Shown here piece after piece: positions 1 through 10,593 of a stretch of 64,000 nt of DNA. The stretch comes from Flavobacterium pokkalii. Lineage in GTDB: Bacteria > Bacteroidota > Bacteroidia > Flavobacteriales > Flavobacteriaceae. Location: contig NZ_NASZ01000004.1 in the NCBI RefSeq assembly GCF_014596575.1, forward strand, positions 180,766-244,765, in the 5' to 3' direction. The position numbers and the translations under genes were made by a program. Under the pieces are notes generated by a model. The model had not been told where the DNA came from and made no database searches. It worked only from the letters and a program-made list of their open reading frames with translations. Within the stretch, counting starts at the first letter, position 1. Each line of letters begins with the position of its first letter.

Positions 1-1
1 G

Positions 2-130
2 ACGGTTTCTAATGAACCAAAAGCTGCAAAAACAACTTTCAAGAAAAAAGCCAACTTTAAAAAAGCTGCACCTAAAACTCCAGTGGTTGAAAAAGTAAAA
101 TTCAATAACGGGAAAAACAAAAAATCTTAA
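2..130 (+). CDS. 3' end of an unidentified Lys-rich protein (partial)
   Basis: An open frame enters from the left edge and ends with TAA at 128-130. The 42 visible residues are rich in Lys, Ala, Thr and Pro and end in NNGKNKKS. Such basic tails occur in flavobacterial RNA-binding proteins such as DEAD-box helicases and pseudouridine synthases, but nothing here identifies the family. A hairpin with flanking A and T runs follows 27 bases later, which fits the end of a transcription unit. Confidence 0.6.
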   Translation, partial: TVSNEPKAAKTTFKKKANFKKAAPKTPVVEKVKFNNGKNKKS

Positions 131-156
131 TTGGAAATCGAACTTTGATTTTATAA

Positions 157-187
157 AAAATCCCGCCTGATATCAGACGGGATTTAT
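157..187. terminator. bidirectional terminator hairpin
   Basis: AAATCCCG and CGGGATTT flank a CTGATATCAG core with one mismatched position, bordered by A and T runs. It sits between the convergent ends at 130 and 191 and can serve both genes. Confidence 0.7.
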
Positions 188-190
188 TTA

Positions 191-529
191 TTATTTGGTA
201 AACTTAACCAAAAAGACAAGTCCGTTACCTGCTTCCAAATCATTTGCTGTTAATTTTTTATAATTCAACGTGTTTTTGATATAATAATTCAACTCCTCAT
301 TAGTTGTATTAGTGCTCATCACAACCATTTCATGATGCTCATTAATAGCAATCCTTACTTTTACTAAAACATCTCCTTCTAATCCGCTAAAAGCTGGATA
401 AGCATTGAGCATTTTAGTTATTTCCTTATAAGTCTTGTTGTAATCCTCAGGATTATTAGAAGGCTTCTCTGCAGCAAACGCTGTTGTTAAAAATAAAGTT
501 GCAACAGCTGATAAAAATAACTTTCTCAT
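191..529 (-). CDS. small secreted protein, paralog of 859-1197
   Basis: The 112-residue product starts with a clear signal peptide (basic MRK, hydrophobic core, cleavage near AFA-AEK). The mature part of about 90 residues contains VKVRIAINEHHEMVVMST followed by a short helix-like stretch and a final beta-strand-like end. That order (strand, INexxG-like turn, strand, helix, strand) resembles the TonB C-terminal fold, but this is a visual comparison only. It is clearly paralogous to the next gene on the same strand, with the same length and strong identity in the C-terminal half. Its own -7 element TAAATTTG lies at 576-583. Function unknown; probably periplasmic. Confidence 0.75.
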   Translation of the reverse strand: MRKLFLSAVATLFLTTAFAAEKPSNNPEDYNKTYKEITKMLNAYPAFSGLEGDVLVKVRIAINEHHEMVVMSTNTTNEELNYYIKNTLNYKKLTANDLEAGNGLVFLVKFTK

Positions 530-575
530 AATTTCTTTCTTTTAAATTAAAATTAATTCGTTCGAGATTTCATTA

Positions 576-583
576 CAAATTTA
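576..583 (-). promoter_or_regulatory. -7 promoter element for 191-529
   Basis: TAAATTTG on the minus strand matches the Bacteroidota TAnnTTTG consensus, 47 bases upstream of the start codon. Confidence 0.45.
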
Positions 584-798
584 TCAAAAAAACTATCCAA
601 AAAAGAACTTATACTGTTGATAATGTAAGTTTTACGATTGACAAAAAATTAAACTACAAATTTTAAAATTCTAATAAAAAAAAATATTTTAAATTTCACT
701 ATTCATATAAAAAATAGAAAACGAAATAAAAAAAATCATCAAAACACCCCTAAAACAAAGTTTTTTTGATGATATTTCAACAAAAAAACTTAAAACAA

Positions 799-837
799 AA
801 AAACCAGTTTCATTTATTAAAAATAAAACCGGTTTTA
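799..837 (-). terminator. terminator-like hairpin after 859-1197
   Basis: AAAACC(A/G)GTTT arms around an AT-rich loop, followed by T runs on the minus strand. The rest of the 329-base gap 530-858 is AT-rich with only the 576-583 promoter visible. Confidence 0.5.
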
Positions 838-858
838 CAAATTACAATACAGCTCCTG

Positions 859-1197
859 TTATTTGGCAAATTTTACCAGAAAAACCAGTTTGTTACCGAT
901 TTCTAATTCATTTGCAGCTAACTTTTGATAATTCAAACTGTTTTTAATATAGTAACTCAATTCACTATTGGCTGCATCGGTACTCATCACCACAATCTCA
1001 TGATTTTCATTTATAGCGATTTTTACTTTCACAACAACTTCTTCGCGTAAACTTTCAAAATTCGAATAGGTATTCAAAAGTTCGGCTAACTCTTTAAAAG
1101 TCTTTTCATAATCTTTATCCCTGTTTGGAGAACCCACAGCCGCAAAAGCTGTATTCATAAATAATGTAACAATAACCGATAAAAATAATTTTTTCAT
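859..1197 (-). CDS. small secreted protein, paralog of 191-529
   Basis: The 112-residue product has a signal peptide (MKKLFLS, hydrophobic core, AFA-AVG) and the same mature architecture as its neighbour: VVVKVKIAINENHEIVVMST, a YYIKNSLNY segment and a final LVFLVKFAK. Length and spacing of these blocks are the same in both copies, so this is a recent-looking tandem duplication whose copies have since diverged, mainly in the first third of the mature protein. A -7 element TAATTTTG lies at 1223-1230, so each copy has its own promoter. The fold resembles a TonB C-terminal domain by eye. Function unknown. Confidence 0.75.
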   Translation of the reverse strand: MKKLFLSVIVTLFMNTAFAAVGSPNRDKDYEKTFKELAELLNTYSNFESLREEVVVKVKIAINENHEIVVMSTDAANSELSYYIKNSLNYQKLAANELEIGNKLVFLVKFAK

Positions 1198-1222
1198 GAT
1201 TTCTTTGTTTTTAATTACAGTT

Positions 1223-1230
1223 CAAAATTA
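1223..1230 (-). promoter_or_regulatory. -7 promoter element for 859-1197
   Basis: TAATTTTG on the minus strand matches TAnnTTTG, 26 bases upstream of the start codon. Confidence 0.45.
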
Positions 1231-1458
1231 GCACTGAAATCCATTCAAAAATCACAAAAACAATTGCTTAACCCAAAGATAAAATGAACCTTAAAAACAC
1301 TTTTTACAAGTCTTAAAATTGATTTTCCTAAAAAACAACAGCCTTACAAATAAACTTTGATAAAAATAAATTTATAACAGAAAACAACTTCTTTTACTGA
1401 AAATTCCGAATCAATCAGGCTGTTAATCTTAAATTAATACAAACATTAAAAACAAAAA

Positions 1459-1488
1459 AAATCCTGTCCCAAAAAGGAACAGGATTTC
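1459..1488 (-). terminator. sucC terminator
   Basis: AATCCTGT / ACAGGATT stem with an 11-base loop, followed by a T run on the minus strand. It begins about 20 bases after the sucC stop. The remainder of the gap 1198-1508 shows only the promoter at 1223-1230. Confidence 0.75.
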
Positions 1489-1508
1489 AATATATTAGAT
1501 TTTCTTAA

Positions 1509-2702
1509 TTAAGAAAGAGCCGCTTGAACCTGATCAGCAGCTTCCTGGAACTGAACTGCAGATAAAATTGGCATTCCTGAATTATCGATTAATTCTTTTG
1601 CAATCTCAGCATTTGTTCCTTGCAAACGAACAATGATTGGCACATTGATAGCGTCTCCCATGTTTTTGTAAGCATCAACAACACCCTGAGCTACACGGTC
1701 ACAACGAACGATTCCTCCAAAGATGTTAATCAAAATAGCTTTTACATTAGGATCTTTCAAGATAATACGGAAAGCTGTTTCCACACGTTTTGCATCAGCA
1801 GTTCCTCCTACGTCAAGGAAGTTAGCCGGCTCAAAACCTGCATATTTAATTAAATCCATAGTTGCCATTGCAAGACCGGCACCGTTTACCATACATCCTA
1901 CAGTTCCGTCAAGATCAACATAGTTCAACCCTACTTCTTTAGCTTCTACTTCAATTGGATTTTCTTCACGAACATCACGCATATCAGCATACGCTTTTTG
2001 TCTGTATAATGCGTTATCGTCAATATTTACTTTAGCATCTACCGCTAAAATTTTATTATCAGATGTTTTCAAAACCGGGTTGATTTCAAACATAGAAGCG
2101 TCTGAACCAATATAAGCTTTGTATAAAGCATCGATGAATTTTACCATTTCTTTGAATGCATTTCCAGTAACACCTAAGTTAAAAGCAATTCTTCTTGCCT
2201 GGAAACCTTGTAATCCTACAGCAGGATCAATTTCTTCTGTAAAGATTAAATGTGGAGTATGCTCAGCAACTTCCTCAATATCCATTCCACCTTCAGTAGA
2301 ATACATAATCATATTACGTCCTGTTGCTCTGTTTAATAATACAGAAACATAAAACTCAGAAGTTTCAGATTCTCCAGGATAGTAAACATCCTCAGCAATT
2401 AACACTTTGTGAACCGTTTTCCCCTCAGCAGAAGTTTGAGGAGTTACTAATTGCATTCCGATAATTTCGCTTGCAACACCTTCCACTTTGTCAATTCCTT
2501 TAGCAAGTTTCACCCCGCCTCCTTTACCACGACCACCTGCGTGAATTTGGGCTTTAACAACATACCAACTCGTTCCCGTTTCGGCAGTTAATTGTTTAGC
2601 AGCCGCAACTGCTTCTACTGGACTGTTAGCAACGATCCCGCGTTGAACGCGAACTCCGTAGCTAGCTAAAATCTCTTTTCCTTGATATTCGTGTATGTTC
2701 AT
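1509..2702 (-). CDS. sucC: succinate-CoA ligase, ADP-forming, beta subunit
   Basis: SucC pairs with SucD to make succinate and ATP from succinyl-CoA in the TCA cycle. The 397-residue product has the family length. It starts [12 protein letters not shown], carries the ATP-grasp region ([20 protein letters not shown], near residues 46-65), the metal and nucleotide site around FEINPV, and the C-terminal ligase segment with the [12 protein letters not shown] and LINIFGGI motifs. The frame stays open to 2753, but a -7 element lies at 2751-2758 and the family N-terminus is MNIHEYQ, so 2702 is the start. sucD is not adjacent, as is common in Bacteroidota. It is divergent from gltB. Confidence 0.97.
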   Translation of the reverse strand: MNIHEYQGKEILASYGVRVQRGIVANSPVEAVAAAKQLTAETGTSWYVVKAQIHAGGRGKGGGVKLAKGIDKVEGVASEIIGMQLVTPQTSAEGKTVHKVLIAEDVYYPGESETSEFYVSVLLNRATGRNMIMYSTEGGMDIEEVAEHTPHLIFTEEIDPAVGLQGFQARRIAFNLGVTGNAFKEMVKFIDALYKAYIGSDASMFEINPVLKTSDNKILAVDAKVNIDDNALYRQKAYADMRDVREENPIEVEAKEVGLNYVDLDGTVGCMVNGAGLAMATMDLIKYAGFEPANFLDVGGTADAKRVETAFRIILKDPNVKAILINIFGGIVRCDRVAQGVVDAYKNMGDAINVPIIVRLQGTNAEIAKELIDNSGMPILSAVQFQEAADQVQAALS

Positions 2703-2750
2703 AATATAGAATTTGTCTGAATCTGATTTTATTTCAGAAAATAAGTCCGA

Positions 2751-2758
2751 CAAAAGTA
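2751..2758 (-). promoter_or_regulatory. -7 promoter element for sucC
   Basis: TACTTTTG on the minus strand matches TAnnTTTG and gives a leader of roughly 40 bases. The 422-base divergent gap 2703-3124 otherwise holds only the gltB promoter and long A runs. Confidence 0.5.
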
Positions 2759-3098
2759 TTAAAAACGAACTTAAAACTGAAATCTTTTTAGTGATTTAAA
2801 ATATCTTATAAATAAAGTTAAAAAAAGACGTTTTCACAGCTTTTTTTCTATCAAAAAAAAGATTTTGCCGCAAAAAAAAGAGTGAACTGACGTTTTTTCG
2901 TGGAATTCATCAATTATAGATTTGAAAAAATAAGAAATAATTGTCAAAATATCAGGCTAAAACCCTCTTAATATTAATAATTTGTTAATACACAGCCCAA
3001 ATAATGCAATTATTATTATTAATTATACATTTTTCTATTATTCCTGTAAAAGTAACTCATTATAAGCCTAACCGATACATTATATATAATGAAATATC

Positions 3099-3106
3099 TA
3101 TTTTTG
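3099..3106 (+). promoter_or_regulatory. -7 promoter element for gltBD
   Basis: TATTTTTG matches TAnnTTTG, 18 bases before the gltB ATG. No convincing TTG at -33 was seen. Confidence 0.45.
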
Positions 3107-3124
3107 TAAAAAAAATTATCAAGC

Positions 3125-6100
3125 ATGAAACTTAAAGAACAAGGCCTTTATTTGCCAGAATTCGAGCATGAAAACTGTGGAGCTGGTTTTATCTGCAACC
3201 TTAAAGGTGAGAAAACAAATCAAATTATTCACGACGCATTAGAAATTCTAGTAAAACTAGAGCACCGTGGTGGTGTTAGTGCTGATGGAAAAACGGGAGA
3301 TGGTGCTGGACTTTTGATTGACATACCTCACGAATATTTCAATAGAGTTTGTGATTTCAATTTACCTGCCCCACGTGAATATGCTGTTGGGATGGTATTT
3401 TTACCAAAAATTAACAATCAATACGTTTTTTGTAAAGACATATTTGAAAAAGAAATTAAAGCACAAGGACTTTCTGTTTTAGGATGGAGAGAAGTTCCTG
3501 TTGATTCTTCTCAATTAGGAGAAATCGCTTTAGCTTCTGAACCTACTATCGAACAAATTTTTGTTGGTAAAAACGAAGCTATTGACGAAGCAACATTTAA
3601 AGCAAAATTATATGCTGCCCGTAAAATCACAGAACACACTATTGCGAATTCTAAAATCTCGCAAAGTTCTTATTTTTATGTACCTAGTTTATCTACTACT
3701 ACCTTAATATATAAAGGTATCATTATGCCTGAAGATATCGGGCCATACTATACTGACTTACAACAAACTGATTTAGTAACTCGTTTGGCGTTAGTTCACC
3801 AACGTTTCTCTACGAATACAATGCCTACTTGGGAGTTATCTCAACCATTCCGATACATGTGTCAAAATGGAGAGATTAACACTTTAAGAGGTAACGTAAG
3901 CAGAATGCGTGTTCGTGAAGAAATCATGAAGAGTGATGTTTTCGGTCCGCAAATAGAGAAGTTATTCCCTATTATCTTACCTGGAAAATCAGATTCAGCT
4001 TCTATGGATATGGTTGTTGAATTATTAACACATACTGGTCGTTCCTTACCGGAAGTAATGATGATGATGATTCCTGAAGCATGGGAAAAACACAAAACCA
4101 TGTCAGAAGAGCGTAAAGCATTCTACGAATACAACGCTTGCATTATGGAACCTTGGGACGGACCTGCTTCTGTACCTTTCTCTGACGGAGATTACATTGG
4201 AGCTTTATTAGACCGTAACGGTTTAAGACCATCTCGTTATACTGTAACTAAGAGCGGAAAATTAATTATGGCTTCTGAAATTGGAGTTGTAAACGTTGAT
4301 CCGGAAGATGTAGAAAGCCACGGAAGATTGGAGCCAGGAAAAATGTTCTTGGTTGACATGAATGAAGGTCGTATTGTAAATGACGAAGAAATCAAAAACA
4401 AAATTGTTTCTGAAAGACCTTACCAAGAATGGTTAAAACAATACCGTTTGAACTTAAAAGACGTTCCTACTACAACTAAAGCTTGTCCAATCGAAACTAT
4501 CGATTTAAAAACAAGAGAGCGTTTATTCAACTATACATTAGAGGATATTCAGGATATGATTACTCCAATGGCTCAGGCTGGAAAAGAAGCCTTAGGTTCT
4601 ATGGGTACTGACACTCCACTTGCTGTTTTATCAGACAGACCTCAATTAATCCCTAACTATTTCAAACAATTATTCGCGCAGGTTACTAACCCTCCTTTGG
4701 ATGGTATTCGTGAGGAAATTGTAACTGACATCAGTTTAGCATTAGGACAGGACAGAAACATTTTTGACATTTCTAGTAAACAATGTAGAAAATTAAGAAT
4801 CCAAAATCCGGTAATTTCTAACGATGACTTAGAAAAAATCAGAAATATTGATATCGACAATTTCAAAGCAGAAACTATTGAAATCTTATACAAAAAAGAT
4901 AAAGGTTTAAATGGTTTAGAAAATGCTTTAGAAGATATCATTACTCAAATCAGCAAAGCAGTTGACAGAGGAACTAACATCATCATCTTATCAGACAGAG
5001 GTGTTAACAAAGAGTTTGCTCCAATCCCGGCTTTATTAGCGTGTTCTTATGTTCACCATCAGATGAACCGTTTGCGTAAGCGTTCTTACTTCGATATCAT
5101 TATCGAATCAGCAGAACCACGTGAACCGCACCACTTCGCAACATTATTTGGTTACGGAGCGAGCGCTATCAACCCATACATGGTAAACGAAATCATTCGA
5201 GTACAAGTACAGGAAGGATTTATCACAGGAATTAGCGAGCAAAAAGCAGTTGACAACTTCAACAAAGCAATTGGTTCTGGTATTTTAAAAATCATGAACA
5301 AAATTGGTATCTCGACGTTACATTCGTACAGAGGTTCTCAAATTTTCGAAATTGTTGGTTTCAACTCTAAATTTGTTGAAAAATACTTCCCTTACACTGC
5401 TTCAAGAATTGAAGGTATCGGATTGTATGAAATCGAAAAAGAAATCAACGAAAGATATTTATACGCTTATCCGGATGTATTAATCCCTAACCGTTTAGGT
5501 TTAAATATTGGTGGAGAATACAGATGGAGACGTAACGGGGAAAGACACATGTTCAACCCAACTACTATTGCTAAATTACAACAAGCAGTACGTTTAAGTG
5601 ATCAGGCTAGTTATGATGTTTACGCTAAATCTGTAAACGATCAGGCTAAAAGTTTAATGACCATCCGTGGTTTATTTGAATTTGACAACTTAGATCCAAT
5701 TCCATTAGACGAAGTAGAACCATGGACAGCTATCGTAAAACGTTTCAAAACCGGAGCGATGTCTTACGGATCTATTTCCAGAGAAGCACACGAGAATTTA
5801 GCTATCGCTATGAACCGTATAGGTGGAAAATCCAATTCAGGTGAAGGTGGAGAAGACAGAACCCGTTTCCAACCGGATATCAACGGAGACAGTCGTAACT
5901 CAGCTATCAAACAAGTAGCTTCCGGACGTTTTGGAGTAACTTCTCACTACTTATCTAGTGCAAAAGAGATTCAAATTAAAATGGCACAAGGTGCTAAACC
6001 AGGAGAAGGGGGACAATTACCAGGTGAAAAAGTATTGCCTTGGATTGCATCGGCTCGTAACTCAACTCCTTTCGTAGGATTGATTTCGCCACCACCTCAC

Positions 6101-7639
6101 CATGATATTTACTCTATTGAGGATTTAGCACAATTAATCTTCGACTTGAAAAATGCTAACAGAGAAGCACGTATCAATGTTAAATTGGTTTCTGAAGTTG
6201 GTGTTGGAACTATCGCTGCGGGTGTTGCTAAAGCAAAAGCTGATGTAGTATTAATCGCAGGTTATGATGGTGGAACAGGAGCTTCTCCATTAACATCATT
6301 GAAACACGCTGGTCTTCCTTGGGAACTTGGATTAGCTGAAGCACAACAAACTTTAGTATTAAACAACTTAAGAAGCCGTATTGTTGTAGAATGTGACGGT
6401 CAGTTAAAAACAGGTCGTGACGTAGCTATCGCAGCTTTATTAGGTGCTGAAGAATTTGGTTTTGCTACTGCTCCTCTTGTTGCTTCAGGATGTATCATGA
6501 TGCGTAAATGTCACTTGAATACTTGCCCTGTAGGTATTGCTACTCAGGACAAAGAATTGCGTAAAAACTTTAAAGGAACTCCTGAGCACGTAATTAACTT
6601 CTTCTACTATGTAGCTGAAGAATTGAGAGGAATTATGGCTCAACTTGGTTTTAGAACTTTGGAAGAAATGATTGGTCAAACACATAAAATCAATTCTAAC
6701 AAAGCTATTACTCACTATAAAGCCAGAGGTTTAGATTTATCATCAATCTTACACCGTCCGGCGGCATACAGAGACATGGTGGTTCGCAACACAGAGAAAC
6801 AGGATCACGGATTAGACAATGTAATGGACTTCCAAATCTTGAAAGATTCTCACCGTGCATTATACAGAAAAGAAAAAATGACTTTAGAATATCCTATTAA
6901 AAACACTGACCGTTCAGTAGGAGCTATTGTTAGTAACGAAATTTCTAAAATTTACGGACACTTAGGTTTACCGGAAGACACTTTAAATATTAATTTCACT
7001 GGTTCTGCCGGTCAAAGTTTAGGAGCATTTAGTGCACACGGATTAACTTTTACAGTTGAAGGAAACACTAATGACTATTTAGGAAAAGGATTATCCGGAG
7101 CTAAATTAATCATCAAAAAACCAGCAAAAGCTACTTTTGTTGCTTCAGAAAACATTATCGTTGGTAACGTTTGTTTATTCGGTGCTATCGAAGGAGAAGC
7201 TTTCATCAATGGTATTGCAGGAGAGCGTTTCGCAGTTCGTAACTCAGGAGCTACAGCAGTTGTTGAAGGTGTAGGAGACCACGGTTGTGAGTACATGACT
7301 GGAGGAAAAGTAGTAGTCCTTGGAAAAACAGGAAGAAACTTTGCCGCAGGTATGAGTGGTGGTATCGCTTATATCTACGATCCTGAAAACAAATTCAAAA
7401 ACGGTTTATGTAACACTGAAACAATCGAATTTGAAACAGTAGAAGGACAAGAAGCTGACGAATTAAAACACTTAATCGAAAGACACGTACAATATACAAA
7501 CAGTACAAAAGGAAGCGAATTATTAAGTGATTGGAACACAAGCTTAGAAAATTTTGTAAAAGTAATGCCTACAGAGTACAAAAAAGCATTAGAGCGTTTG
7601 AAATCTGGGGTACAAATGGTAGAAGAATTAACAGCATAA
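3125..7639 (+). CDS. gltB: glutamate synthase (NADPH) large subunit
   Basis: The large subunit of GOGAT transfers the glutamine amide nitrogen to 2-oxoglutarate, giving two glutamates. The 1504-residue length fits the family. Residues 1-17 are a short propeptide; Cys18 (ENCGAGF) would become the N-terminal nucleophile of the class II amidotransferase domain. The central and FMN-binding synthase domains follow, with the 3Fe-4S cysteines at C1123, C1129 and C1134 ([13 protein letters not shown]). The C-terminal beta-helix has the usual glycine-rich repeats ([17 protein letters not shown]). gltD starts 4 bases after the stop, so the two are co-transcribed. Confidence 0.98.
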   Translation: MKLKEQGLYLPEFEHENCGAGFICNLKGEKTNQIIHDALEILVKLEHRGGVSADGKTGDGAGLLIDIPHEYFNRVCDFNLPAPREYAVGMVFLPKINNQYVFCKDIFEKEIKAQGLSVLGWREVPVDSSQLGEIALASEPTIEQIFVGKNEAIDEATFKAKLYAARKITEHTIANSKISQSSYFYVPSLSTTTLIYKGIIMPEDIGPYYTDLQQTDLVTRLALVHQRFSTNTMPTWELSQPFRYMCQNGEINTLRGNVSRMRVREEIMKSDVFGPQIEKLFPIILPGKSDSASMDMVVELLTHTGRSLPEVMMMMIPEAWEKHKTMSEERKAFYEYNACIMEPWDGPASVPFSDGDYIGALLDRNGLRPSRYTVTKSGKLIMASEIGVVNVDPEDVESHGRLEPGKMFLVDMNEGRIVNDEEIKNKIVSERPYQEWLKQYRLNLKDVPTTTKACPIETIDLKTRERLFNYTLEDIQDMITPMAQAGKEALGSMGTDTPLAVLSDRPQLIPNYFKQLFAQVTNPPLDGIREEIVTDISLALGQDRNIFDISSKQCRKLRIQNPVISNDDLEKIRNIDIDNFKAETIEILYKKDKGLNGLENALEDIITQISKAVDRGTNIIILSDRGVNKEFAPIPALLACSYVHHQMNRLRKRSYFDIIIESAEPREPHHFATLFGYGASAINPYMVNEIIRVQVQEGFITGISEQKAVDNFNKAIGSGILKIMNKIGISTLHSYRGSQIFEIVGFNSKFVEKYFPYTASRIEGIGLYEIEKEINERYLYAYPDVLIPNRLGLNIGGEYRWRRNGERHMFNPTTIAKLQQAVRLSDQASYDVYAKSVNDQAKSLMTIRGLFEFDNLDPIPLDEVEPWTAIVKRFKTGAMSYGSISREAHENLAIAMNRIGGKSNSGEGGEDRTRFQPDINGDSRNSAIKQVASGRFGVTSHYLSSAKEIQIKMAQGAKPGEGGQLPGEKVLPWIASARNSTPFVGLISPPPHHDIYSIEDLAQLIFDLKNANREARINVKLVSEVGVGTIAAGVAKAKADVVLIAGYDGGTGASPLTSLKHAGLPWELGLAEAQQTLVLNNLRSRIVVECDGQLKTGRDVAIAALLGAEEFGFATAPLVASGCIMMRKCHLNTCPVGIATQDKELRKNFKGTPEHVINFFYYVAEELRGIMAQLGFRTLEEMIGQTHKINSNKAITHYKARGLDLSSILHRPAAYRDMVVRNTEKQDHGLDNVMDFQILKDSHRALYRKEKMTLEYPIKNTDRSVGAIVSNEISKIYGHLGLPEDTLNINFTGSAGQSLGAFSAHGLTFTVEGNTNDYLGKGLSGAKLIIKKPAKATFVASENIIVGNVCLFGAIEGEAFINGIAGERFAVRNSGATAVVEGVGDHGCEYMTGGKVVVLGKTGRNFAAGMSGGIAYIYDPENKFKNGLCNTETIEFETVEGQEADELKHLIERHVQYTNSTKGSELLSDWNTSLENFVKVMPTEYKKALERLKSGVQMVEELTA

Positions 7640-7643
7640 TACA

Positions 7644-9098
7644 ATGGGAAAAGTAACAGGTTTTAAAGAATTCGAAAGAAAAGATGAATCATACACAGCA
7701 GTAGAAGAGCGTGTAGGACATTATAAAGAATTTACAGTTCCTTTGAGTGAAGCTGAAATTACAACACAAGGATCTCGTTGTATGGACTGTGGTATTCCAT
7801 TTTGCCACAGTGGATGTCCGTTAGGGAATTTAATCCCTGATTTCAACCACATGGTACACCAGGGTGAATGGCAAAAAGCCTCTTGGATTTTACATTCAAC
7901 AAACAACTTCCCTGAATTTACAGGGCGTTTATGTCCAGCACCATGTGAAAAAGCATGTGTATTAGGAATTATCAATGATCCAATTTCTATCGAAAACATA
8001 GAAAAAAATATTGTGGAACGTGCTTTCCAGGAAGGTTGGATTAAACCACAACCTCCAAAAAACAGAACTGGAAAAACAATTGCTGTTGTAGGTTCAGGAC
8101 CTGCAGGATTAGCTGCTGCACAACAATTAAACAGAGCAGGTCACACTGTAACTGTTTTTGAAAGAGACAATGCTATTGGTGGATTATTACGTTACGGTAT
8201 TCCTAATTTCAAATTAGAAAAAGAAATTATCGACCGTCGTATCGCTATCCTTGAAGCAGAAGGAATTACTTTCAAAGTAAACACTAACGTTGGTGTAAAC
8301 TACTCTATCGAAGATTTGAAAGCATTTGATGCAATCGTTCTTTGTGGTGGTGCCACTGAAAGAAGAGGTTTACCAACTCCGGGAGCAGATGCTGACGGTG
8401 TAGTTCAGGCAATGGATTTCTTAACACAACAAACTAAAGTGGTTTGGGGTGAAAAAATCGAGAACCAGGTTTTAGCTACTGGTAAAGACGTAATCGTAAT
8501 TGGAGGTGGAGATACAGGTTCTGACTGTGTGGGTACTTCAAACCGTCACGGTGCAAAATCAGTAACTAACTTTGAGATTATGCCAAAACCACCAGTTGGA
8601 AGAAGCGAATCTACTCCATGGCCATTCTGGCCTTTACAGTTAAAAACTTCTTCTTCTCACAAAGAAGGATGTGACAGAAACTGGTTAATTAACACCAAAG
8701 AGTTCATCAAAGATGCTAATGGTAAATTGACAGCTCTTAAAACTGTAAATGTTGAATGGAAAATGGTTCCTGGACAACGTCCGGAATTAATAGAGATTGA
8801 AGGTTCTGAAAAAATCTGGCCTTGTGATTTAGCTTTATTAGCTTTAGGTTTCACTGGTCCGGAGAAAAACTTAGCAGAGCAGTTAGGCCTTGAAACAGAT
8901 TTCAGAAGCAATTACAAAGCCAACAATTACCAAACGAATGTACCAAACATATTTACTGCTGGAGATATGAGAAGAGGACAATCATTAATCGTTTGGGCAA
9001 TCTCTGAAGGTCGTGAAGCTGCCAGAGAAGTTGATTTGTTCTTAATGGGAACTACTAACCTTCCAACTAAAGAAGGTGGAGATTTACCTCCGTTGTAG
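7644..9098 (+). CDS. gltD: glutamate synthase small subunit
   Basis: GltD is the FAD and NADPH-binding subunit that passes electrons through Fe-S clusters to GltB. The 484-residue product has the N-terminal cysteine clusters CMDCGIPFCHSGCP and CPAPCEKACV, then the FAD dinucleotide fold (VVGSGPAGLAAAQQL) and the NADPH fold (VIGGGDTGSDCVG). The C-terminus carries the TAGDMRRGQSLIVWAI segment of this reductase family. It forms a two-gene operon with gltB and is followed by a strong hairpin terminator. Confidence 0.98.
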   Translation: MGKVTGFKEFERKDESYTAVEERVGHYKEFTVPLSEAEITTQGSRCMDCGIPFCHSGCPLGNLIPDFNHMVHQGEWQKASWILHSTNNFPEFTGRLCPAPCEKACVLGIINDPISIENIEKNIVERAFQEGWIKPQPPKNRTGKTIAVVGSGPAGLAAAQQLNRAGHTVTVFERDNAIGGLLRYGIPNFKLEKEIIDRRIAILEAEGITFKVNTNVGVNYSIEDLKAFDAIVLCGGATERRGLPTPGADADGVVQAMDFLTQQTKVVWGEKIENQVLATGKDVIVIGGGDTGSDCVGTSNRHGAKSVTNFEIMPKPPVGRSESTPWPFWPLQLKTSSSHKEGCDRNWLINTKEFIKDANGKLTALKTVNVEWKMVPGQRPELIEIEGSEKIWPCDLALLALGFTGPEKNLAEQLGLETDFRSNYKANNYQTNVPNIFTAGDMRRGQSLIVWAISEGREAAREVDLFLMGTTNLPTKEGGDLPPL

Positions 9099-9115
9099 TC
9101 TTAAATAAACTTTAC

Positions 9116-9155
9116 AAAAAGGCTATCCGAAAGCAATTTCAGATAGCCTTTTTTA
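9116..9155 (+). terminator. gltBD terminator
   Basis: GGCTATC-C-GAAA / TTTC-A-GATAGCC stem with one mismatch, then a T run. Confidence 0.85.
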
Positions 9156-9267
9156 TTTTTAAACATTTCTTTTAAATCATTAACAATGTGATAAAAACAA
9201 ACACAAAACTCACATTAGGTTTATTATATAACTTATTGTTAGAATTTGTTAGAAATATTTTTATCTA

Positions 9268-9297
9268 TTGCAGTATCAATAAAGAATAATAAATTTG
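9268..9297 (+). promoter_or_regulatory. lysA promoter
   Basis: TTG at 9268-9270 and TAAATTTG at 9290-9297 with 19 bases between match the flavobacterial -33/-7 pattern, 16 bases before the ATG. Confidence 0.6.
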
Positions 9298-9313
9298 CGT
9301 AAAACTTACTAAA

Positions 9314-10534
9314 ATGCAATCTAAAGACTTACTTCAATTAGCAGAACAATTTGGCACACCATTATATGTGTATGATGCCGAGAAAATACAATCACAATAT
9401 AACAGACTGACTAAAGCTTTTTCTAAGGTAGAAAAACTGCGTATTAACTACGCCATGAAAGCTTTGTCGAACATTTCTATATTACAACTTTTAAAAGACA
9501 TGGGTTCCGGATTAGACACCGTTTCTATTCAGGAAGTACAATTAGGTCTTCATGCAGGTTACGCTCCTGACAGAATCTTCTACACTCCAAACGGAGTTTC
9601 TTTGGAAGAAATTGAAGAAGTTCATGCTTTAGGAGTTCAAATTAATATTGATAACCTTTCTATTTTGGAACAATTTGGAGCAAAGCACCCACACGTTCCT
9701 GTTTGTATTCGTATCAATCCTCACGTTATGGCTGGTGGAAACGAAAACATTTCTGTAGGTCATATCGATAGTAAATTTGGTATTTCGGTACACCAATTAC
9801 CGCATTTAGTTCGTATTGTTGAAAATACTAACATGAACATTGTAGGGATTCACATGCACACCGGTTCTGATATTTTAGATATCGAAGTATTCCTTTATGC
9901 TGCTGAAATCTTATTTGACGCTGCTAAAAACTTCAAAAATCTGGAATTCTTAGATTTTGGAAGCGGATTTAAAGTTCCTTACAAAAAAGACGATATCGAG
10001 ACTGATATTGAAGAATTAGGTAAAAAATTATCAAAACGTTTCAACGCATTCTGCGATGAATACGGAAAAGAATTAACTTTAATTTTCGAACCGGGTAAAT
10101 TCTTAGTAAGCGAAGCTGGTTTCTTCTTAGCCAAAGTAAACGTAGTAAAACAAACTACTTCTACCGTATTTGCCGGAATTGATTCAGGGTTCAACCACTT
10201 AATCCGTCCAATGTTTTACGGTTCTCAACACCACATTGAAAACATCTCCAATCCAAAAGGTAAAGAACGTTTTTACTCCATTGTGGGTTACATTTGTGAA
10301 ACAGATACTTTTGCCAGCAATCGCAGAATTCAGGAAATTGCCGAAGGAGATGTCCTTTGTTTCAGGAATGCTGGAGCTTACTGCTACTCTATGTCTTCAA
10401 ACTACAATTCAAGATACAAACCGGCAGAAGTTTTATGGATTAACGGAGAAGGGCACTTAATCAGAGCGCACGAAACTTTCGAAGATTTATTAAGAAATCA
10501 AATTGCTTTACCAACTTCGGTAGCAAAACAATAA
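9314..10534 (+). CDS. lysA: diaminopimelate decarboxylase
   Basis: LysA decarboxylates meso-diaminopimelate to lysine, the last step of lysine synthesis, using PLP. The 406-residue product is a fold type III PLP enzyme: Lys49 in NYAMKALSN is the Schiff-base lysine, IHMHTGSDI and DFGSGFKVPY are in the barrel, EPGKFLV binds the PLP phosphate or substrate, and C328 in GYICETDTFA is the active-site cysteine supplied across the dimer. It has its own promoter and terminator, so it is monocistronic. Confidence 0.96.
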   Translation: MQSKDLLQLAEQFGTPLYVYDAEKIQSQYNRLTKAFSKVEKLRINYAMKALSNISILQLLKDMGSGLDTVSIQEVQLGLHAGYAPDRIFYTPNGVSLEEIEEVHALGVQINIDNLSILEQFGAKHPHVPVCIRINPHVMAGGNENISVGHIDSKFGISVHQLPHLVRIVENTNMNIVGIHMHTGSDILDIEVFLYAAEILFDAAKNFKNLEFLDFGSGFKVPYKKDDIETDIEELGKKLSKRFNAFCDEYGKELTLIFEPGKFLVSEAGFFLAKVNVVKQTTSTVFAGIDSGFNHLIRPMFYGSQHHIENISNPKGKERFYSIVGYICETDTFASNRRIQEIAEGDVLCFRNAGAYCYSMSSNYNSRYKPAEVLWINGEGHLIRAHETFEDLLRNQIALPTSVAKQ

Positions 10535-10572
10535 CAACAAAAAAGGGACTCAAAGTAGTCCCTTTTTTGTTT
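10535..10572. terminator. bidirectional terminator between lysA and pafA
   Basis: AACAAAAAAGGGACT / AGTCCCTTTTTTGTT stem with a short loop, symmetrical for the convergent genes. Confidence 0.85.
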
Positions 10573-10593
10573 AAAACATAAATCGATACAATT

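Noticed and set aside
2703..2753. 17-codon N-terminal extension of sucC
   Set aside because: The -7 element at 2751-2758 and the conserved MNIHEYQ start exclude it.
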